Shown: one piece after another, positions 59,112 to 64,000 of the stretch
Layout: every line of letters begins with the position of its first letter
How positions within the stretch are numbered: the first letter of the stretch is position 1
Assembly: GCF_010894405.1 (NCBI RefSeq)
Contig: NZ_JAAIYA010000003.1
Coordinates: 62,001-126,000, forward strand
Reading direction: 5' to 3'
DNA from: Pyxidicoccus caerfyrddinensis
GTDB taxonomy: Bacteria; Myxococcota; Myxococcia; Myxococcales; Myxococcaceae
DNA: 64,000 nucleotides
Made by a program: the position numbers and the translations under genes
The notes under the pieces: model-generated
The model's database searches: none
What the model was told of the DNA's origin: nothing
What the model saw: only the letters and a program-made list of their open reading frames with translations

Positions 59112-62100
59112 TCACGCGGACTGTGGCCCCGGGGTGTTTTCCGCTGGGGGCGGAGGGCGCGGCGGGTGGTGCCTTCGGACGCGTGAGCGCGCCGTCTCCA
59201 CCAGCACGTACAGCACGGGGATGAAGATGAGATTGACGAAGGTGGACAGGAGCATGCCCCCGAAGACGGTGGTGCCCAATGACTTGCGCGCGGAGGCGCC
59301 CGCGCCGGAGGCGAGCATCAGCGGCACCACGCCCATGAGGAAGGCGAAGGACGTCATCAGGATGGGGCGCAGGCGCGTCTGCGCGGCGTGGATGGCGGAG
59401 TCCACCACGCTCCGGCCCTCGCCGCGCAATTGCTCGGCGAACTCGACGATGAGGATGGCGTTCTTGCTGGCCAGGCCCACCAACATGACGAGCCCCACCT
59501 GGCAGAACACGTCGTTCTGCAGGCCGCGCAGGTTCTGCAATGCGAGCGCGCCCAGCATGGCCACCGGCACGCCGAGGAGGATGACGGCGGGCAGGGCGAA
59601 GCTCTCGTACTGCGCGGACAGCACCAGGAACACGAAGACGACGCCCAGGCCGAAGATGAGCAGCACGCTGCTGCCCGCCTGCCGCTGCTCCTGGGACAGG
59701 CCCGTCCACTCGAAGGTGTAGCCCGCGGGCAGGGACGCGCGCGCCACCTTCTCCATGGCGTCCAGCGCCTGCCCGGTGCTGCGGCCCGGCGCCGCCTGGC
59801 CATTGAGGCCCGCCGAGCGGAAGAGGTTGTAGTGCTGGATGTTCTGCGCGCTGGTAATCGGCTTCACGCTCACGAGCGACTCCAGCGGCACCATCTGCCC
59901 CGACGCCGCGCGCACGTAGAGCGCGTTGATGTCCTTGGGCTCGTTGCGGAAGGGCACCGCCGCCTGCACGTAGACGCGGTACACGCGGCTGGCGAAGGTG
60001 AAGTCATTCACGTACTGGCTGCCCAGGTACACCTGCAGGGTGGAGAAGACGGCGTCCAGCGGCACCCCCAGCGCCAGCGCCTTCTCGCGGTCCACCTGCA
60101 CGTCCAGGAGCGGCGTGCTGGCGGTGAACGAGGAGAAGACGCCCCGCAGGCCCGGGTCCAGGCTGGCGCGCCCCACCAGCGCATCCGTCGTCTGCGACAG
60201 CTCCGCCAGCGAGCGGCCGCCCTGCTGGTCCTCGAGGACGAACTCGAAGCCGCCCACGCTGCCCACGCCGCGGATGGCGGGTGGCTCGAAGGGGAGCACG
60301 CGCGCGCCGCCGATGCCCAGCAGCGGGCCGCGCAGCCGCTCCACGATGCCCGCCACGCTCTGCTCCCGTTTCGTGCGCTCGTCCCACGGGTGCAGGTTGA
60401 TGAAGAGGGTGCCGTAGTTGGCGCCGGTGCCCAGCAGCGAGAAGCCGCCCACGGTGAAGATGTCCTGCACCTCCGGTTGTTTGCGCAGCACGCCTTCCGC
60501 CTGGAGGAGCACCTGGCGCGTGTAGTCCAGCGACGTGCCCTCCGGGCCCTGCACCGCGACGATGAGGTAGCCCTGGTCCTCGCCGGGGATGAAGCCCGCG
60601 GGCGTGAGGCGGTAGACGAACAAGGTGCCAGCGAGGCACACGACGAAGGCGATGGCCACCGGCCACTTCAGCGGCCCGGTGAGCCGCACCAGCAGCCCGC
60701 CGTACGCGTCGCGGAACTTCTCCAGCACCCGGTCGAACGCCCGGAACACCTTCCACTTCTGGCCCTCGTGCGCCTTGAGGAGCAGCGCGCACAGCGCGGG
60801 CGACAGCGTGAGGGCCACCAGCGCGGAGAGGCTGATGGAGAAGGCGAGGGTGAGCGCGAACTGCCGGTAGATGATGCCCGTGGTGCCGGGGAAGAAGGAC
60901 ACGGGGACGAACACGGAGGACAGCACGAGGGCAATGGCCACCAGCGCGCCGGCCACCTGCTTCATGCCCCGGTGGGTGGCCTCGCGGGCGTCCACGTTGT
61001 CCTGCTCCATGGTGCGCTCGACGTTCTCGATGACGATGATGGCGTCGTCCACCACGAGACCCGTGGCCAGGGTGAGGCCGAAGAGCGTCAGCGTGTTGAT
61101 GGAGAAGCCGAACGCGCTGATGAAGAGGAAGGTGCCCACCAGCGACACCGGGAGCGTGGTGGCCACCACCAATACGCTGCGCCAGCCGTGCAGGAAGATG
61201 AACACCACCAGCACCACCAGGAGGATGGCCTCGCCCAACGTCTGGAGCACCTCTTCAATCGACGCCTGCACCGCGGCGGTGGTGTCGAAGGCGCGTTGGT
61301 ACGCCATGCCCGGAGGGAAGTTCCCCTTGAGCCGCTCCAGCTCGGTGATGACGCCGTCGCGCACCTCCAGCGCGTTGGAGCCGGGGAGCTGGAAGATGCC
61401 CAGGCCCACGGCCTCGCGGCCGTTGAAGCGCAACATCTGCCCGTAGTTCTCCGCGCCCAGCTCCGCGCGGCCCACGTCCTTGAGCCGCACCAGCGAGCCG
61501 CCCTGCCCACGCTGCACGACGATTTCGCCGAACTGCTCCGCCGTGGTGAGCTGCCCCAGCACGCGCACGGTGAACTGGTACGTCTGGCCCGGAGGGGCGG
61601 GCGCCTGGCCCACCTGGCCCGCGCCCACCTGCACGTTCTGCGAGCGCAGGGCATTCACGACGTCCGTCGCCGCCAGCCCGCGCCGAGCCAGCTCCGTGGG
61701 GTCCAGCCACAGGCGCATGGCGAAGCGGCGCTCACCGAAGATGCGCACGTCGCCCACGCCCTTCACGCGCAGGAGCGCGTCGCGGATGAAGACATCCGCG
61801 TAGTTGCTGAGGAAGCCCGTGTCGTAGCGGCTCTCCCTGTCGAACAGGCCGAAGGCCATGAGCAGCTGCGTCTGGGCCTTGTTGACGGTGACGCCCAACG
61901 CGTTGACCTCGGTGGGCAGCTGCGCGGACGCGGTGGCCACGCGGTTCTGCACGTCCACCGCCGCGAGGTCCAGGTCGCGGCCCTGGTCGAAGGTGACGGT
62001 GATGCTGCTCTGCCCGGTGTTGCTGCTGGTGGAGGAGATGTAGCGCATCCCCTGCACGCCGTTGAGCTGGCGCTCCAACACGGTGGTGACGGCGCTCTCC

Positions 62101-62273
62101 ACCGTCTCCGCGGACGCGCCGATATAGGTCGCCGTCACCTGCACCACGGGCAGCGACAGGTCCGGATACTGCTCGATGGAGAGCGAGGGGATGGAGATGG
62201 CCCCCACCAGCGTGATGATGATGGACACCACGCTGGAGAAGACGGGCCGGCGGATGAAGAAGTCCGTGAACAT
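59112..62273 (-). CDS. RND multidrug efflux pump, HAE1 family (AcrB/MexB-like)
   Basis: A 1053-residue inner-membrane proton-drug antiporter. The N-terminus MFTDFFIRRPVFSSVVSIII is classical. TGLVVDDAIIVIENVER contains the two Asp of the proton relay in TM4; GIIYRQFALTLAFSISLSA, then SPALCALLLKAHEG complete the typical pattern. Length fits. It assembles with the adaptor and TolC-like protein encoded upstream, nine bases before its start. It exports hydrophobic drugs, dyes or natural products. Confidence 0.95.
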   Translation of the reverse strand: MFTDFFIRRPVFSSVVSIIITLVGAISIPSLSIEQYPDLSLPVVQVTATYIGASAETVESAVTTVLERQLNGVQGMRYISSTSSNTGQSSITVTFDQGRDLDLAAVDVQNRVATASAQLPTEVNALGVTVNKAQTQLLMAFGLFDRESRYDTGFLSNYADVFIRDALLRVKGVGDVRIFGERRFAMRLWLDPTELARRGLAATDVVNALRSQNVQVGAGQVGQAPAPPGQTYQFTVRVLGQLTTAEQFGEIVVQRGQGGSLVRLKDVGRAELGAENYGQMLRFNGREAVGLGIFQLPGSNALEVRDGVITELERLKGNFPPGMAYQRAFDTTAAVQASIEEVLQTLGEAILLVVLVVFIFLHGWRSVLVVATTLPVSLVGTFLFISAFGFSINTLTLFGLTLATGLVVDDAIIVIENVERTMEQDNVDAREATHRGMKQVAGALVAIALVLSSVFVPVSFFPGTTGIIYRQFALTLAFSISLSALVALTLSPALCALLLKAHEGQKWKVFRAFDRVLEKFRDAYGGLLVRLTGPLKWPVAIAFVVCLAGTLFVYRLTPAGFIPGEDQGYLIVAVQGPEGTSLDYTRQVLLQAEGVLRKQPEVQDIFTVGGFSLLGTGANYGTLFINLHPWDERTKREQSVAGIVERLRGPLLGIGGARVLPFEPPAIRGVGSVGGFEFVLEDQQGGRSLAELSQTTDALVGRASLDPGLRGVFSSFTASTPLLDVQVDREKALALGVPLDAVFSTLQVYLGSQYVNDFTFASRVYRVYVQAAVPFRNEPKDINALYVRAASGQMVPLESLVSVKPITSAQNIQHYNLFRSAGLNGQAAPGRSTGQALDAMEKVARASLPAGYTFEWTGLSQEQRQAGSSVLLIFGLGVVFVFLVLSAQYESFALPAVILLGVPVAMLGALALQNLRGLQNDVFCQVGLVMLVGLASKNAILIVEFAEQLRGEGRSVVDSAIHAAQTRLRPILMTSFAFLMGVVPLMLASGAGASARKSLGTTVFGGMLLSTFVNLIFIPVLYVLVETARSRVRRHHPPRPPPPAENTPGPQSA

Positions 62274-62282
62274 GCCGTCCCC

Positions 62283-63467
62283 TCACCGAGCCGGTGTCGA
62301 GCTGCCGCCCGCGCCCGTGGGCTGGGGTTTTCCGTCGCCGCTGCCGCCCACGCCGTGGGAAGCGTCCCCGGCGTCGGGCTTCACCGGCGTGGGCTGAATC
62401 GGCTGGCCGTCGCGCAGGAGCTGGATGCTGCTGACCACCACCTGCGTGCCGGCGTCCAGGCCACCCGTCACCTCGTAGGCATTGCCGGAGACCTGGCCCA
62501 GACTCACGGGGGCGCGCTGGGCCACCGTGCCGCCGTCGCCCTGGCCCACCACGTAGACGAAGGACTGGCTGCTGATGCGCGTCACCGCGAAGGTGGGCAC
62601 CTGCAAGGCGTCACGTGTCTCGTACACCACGCTCGCCCGGACGAGCTGCCCGGCCCGCAGCCCCACCGTGTTCTCGACGGCGGCCTTCACCTCGACGAGC
62701 TGGGTGGCTGGGGAGGGCGTCGGCGCGACGAAGAAGACGGGCGCGGACACCACCACCTTGCCATCCGCGTCCAGCACCTCCACCGGCGTGCCGCCGACCT
62801 TGATGTCGCGGGCCCGCTCGACGGGCACCTGCACGGACACCTCCAGCGCGCGGCTCTGGTCCAGCTGGGTGAGCGGCGTCTGCTGCGTGACGAAGTCGCC
62901 CACCTTCACCGGGTAGTTGCCCACCACGCCCGCGAAGGGGGCGCTCACCCGGTAGAAGCCGAGCTGCACTTCCTGCACCTGCATTTCCGCCTCGATGGCG
63001 CGCGCGCTGGCCTCGGCCTGCTCGGCCTGCGCCACCGCCTGGTCATAGTCCTGCTGGCTCTGCAGTCCTTCCTTCAGGAGCTGCGCGCTGCGCCTGCGGG
63101 TGCTCTGGGCGAACTCGCGCTGGGCCTCGGCGGCGGCCTTCTGGGCCTGGGTGGCGCGCAGGCCGGCGCGCTGCTGGCGGGGGTCCACCACCAGGAGCAC
63201 GTCGCCCTGCTTCACCCGGGTGCCGGGGCGGACGGGAATCTCCTGCACGTAGCCGGCGACCTGCGGGAAGACGGTGATGCTGCTGCGGGAGATGAGCGTG
63301 GCCACGTACTCGCTGGTGTCGCGCACCTGTCCCGGGGCCAGCGCCTGCACCTGGACGGGCATGGCCTTGCCCGCGCCGGCCTGGCCGCCCTGGGGGCCGT
63401 CCTCCGGTGAGCCCTTGCACGCCGCCAGGAGCATGAGCCCCGCGCTCCATGTCCTCACCACTCGCAT
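62283..63467 (-). CDS. RND efflux periplasmic adaptor (AcrA-like lipoprotein)
   Basis: A 394-residue membrane fusion protein with lipobox LLAAC (Cys17). A barrel-sandwich/lipoyl domain at about 50-90 (VFPQVAGYVQEIPVRPGTRVKQGDVLLVVD), a helical hairpin (~90-170) and beta-barrel parts are all present. It links the pump to the outer membrane channel. The C-terminal PTGAGGSSTPAR is low complexity. Its start overlaps the TolC-like gene by 13 bases. Confidence 0.94.
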   Translation of the reverse strand: MRVVRTWSAGLMLLAACKGSPEDGPQGGQAGAGKAMPVQVQALAPGQVRDTSEYVATLISRSSITVFPQVAGYVQEIPVRPGTRVKQGDVLLVVDPRQQRAGLRATQAQKAAAEAQREFAQSTRRRSAQLLKEGLQSQQDYDQAVAQAEQAEASARAIEAEMQVQEVQLGFYRVSAPFAGVVGNYPVKVGDFVTQQTPLTQLDQSRALEVSVQVPVERARDIKVGGTPVEVLDADGKVVVSAPVFFVAPTPSPATQLVEVKAAVENTVGLRAGQLVRASVVYETRDALQVPTFAVTRISSQSFVYVVGQGDGGTVAQRAPVSLGQVSGNAYEVTGGLDAGTQVVVSSIQLLRDGQPIQPTPVKPDAGDASHGVGGSGDGKPQPTGAGGSSTPAR

Positions 63468-64000
63468 GCCGCCTCCGCCAGGAATGCCTCGACTCGCGAC
63501 TGCGCCAGCTCGAAGTCGCGGACCACCAGCGCCAGCTCCGCCTGCCGCAGCGCCGACGCGGCATCGATGAGCTCCAGGCTGGTGCCCGTCCCCACCTCGA
63601 AGCTGCGCCGGGTGAGGCGGTCGTTCTCCTCGGCCAGCACTCGCTCACGCGCGGCGATGTCGCGGGCCGCACTCGCCACGCCCACCCCGCGCCGCGCCTG
63701 CGCCACCTCCACCGAGACGTTGCGCTGCAACTCCACCACGTCCTGCCGGGCCACCTCCGCCTCGGCCCGCGTCTGCCGCAACCGGCCCCCGCGCGCGCCG
63801 CCTTCCCAGAAGGGCAGCACGAGGCTGGCGCCGACGTTCCACGCCGGCACCTCCGCGAAGCCGTCCTCCACCGTGAGGGCCACCGTGGTGCTGCTCAACG
63901 TCACCGTGGGCAGGTAGCTCCGCTTCACCTCCGTCACCTGCGACTCGGCCACGGTGAGCCGCGAGCGCGCCGCCGCGAGGTCCGGCCGGCTGTCCACGTC
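63455..64000 (-). CDS. TolC-like outer-membrane efflux protein (5' end beyond window)
   Basis: The visible C-terminal 182 residues show the OEP repeat pattern: RPDLAAARSRLTVAESQVTEVKRSYLP, GASLVLPFWEGG, then ERVLAEENDRLTRRSFEVGTGTSLELIDAASALRQAEL. It is the outer-membrane channel for the RND pump encoded downstream. The gene runs off the right end of the window, so the N-terminus and start are not visible. Confidence 0.93.
   Translation of the reverse strand, partial: DVDSRPDLAAARSRLTVAESQVTEVKRSYLPTVTLSSTTVALTVEDGFAEVPAWNVGASLVLPFWEGGARGGRLRQTRAEAEVARQDVVELQRNVSVEVAQARRGVGVASAARDIAARERVLAEENDRLTRRSFEVGTGTSLELIDAASALRQAELALVVRDFELAQSRVEAFLAEAACEW

Noticed and set aside
59388..63410. A 1340-residue rightward open frame opposite the RND operon
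   Set aside because: Shadow of the pump and adaptor genes; no domain, low-complexity composition.

Overview
This is a gene-dense, very GC-rich chromosomal segment that looks like a member of the Myxococcaceae (Myxococcus, Pyxidicoccus or Corallococcus type). The pointers are strong third-position G/C bias, many lipoproteins with Asp-Ala-Gly or Asp-Gly-Gly linkers, a TIGR02265/DUF2378 protein, a PknK-like kinase-ATPase fusion, ADOP-type permease plus PadR, and many GTG/TTG starts. I saw no rRNA, tRNA or CRISPR array. The species call is inference.

Layout. 1-9.5 kb: end of an unknown gene, a secreted JAMM-motif lipoprotein pair, an FAD monooxygenase, an ADOP permease with its PadR regulator, a serine hydrolase lipoprotein and a secreted metzincin whose ribosome-binding site lies in a long hairpin. 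9.6-15.8 kb: a sigma factor/anti-sigma/double-DsbA set facing a caspase-like operon. 15.8-24.7 kb: unknown proteins, a CDP-alcohol phosphatidyltransferase, a DUF4846 protein, a fatty acid desaturase, a cytochrome P450 and two STAS-like paralogues. 24.8-31.8 kb: an ABC sugar importer lacking its ATPase, a PDDEXK-like protein, a GH71-like lipoprotein, a methyltransferase and a small lipoprotein. 31.8-42 kb: NAD-binding protein, phospholipase D lipoprotein, DUF2378 protein, PknK-like kinase, zinc-ribbon methyltransferase, DUF4267 and AraC pair, a DapB-like reductase and a 2OG oxygenase.

42.2-50.7 kb is the most interesting part, a compact conflict island. A lipidated GHH/HNH nuclease-like toxin candidate overlaps an SMI1/KNR4 immunity candidate, which resembles myxobacterial SitA/SitI outer-membrane-exchange toxins. 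A transposase zinc-ribbon relic follows. Then comes a complete type I Zorya anti-phage operon in the order zorD-zorA-zorB-zorC, with the helicase first rather than last.

50.7-64 kb: glutaminase, a putative HExxxH zincin, two small exported proteins, then a tightly coupled leftward operon (cNMP-patatin, KASIII-like, acyltransferase, FabI-like). Two or three of its enzymes have altered active sites, suggesting an undescribed lipid pathway. The window ends inside a leftward RND efflux operon (TolC-like, adaptor, pump). Most convergent gene pairs are separated by perfect GC-rich hairpins without long T-runs.
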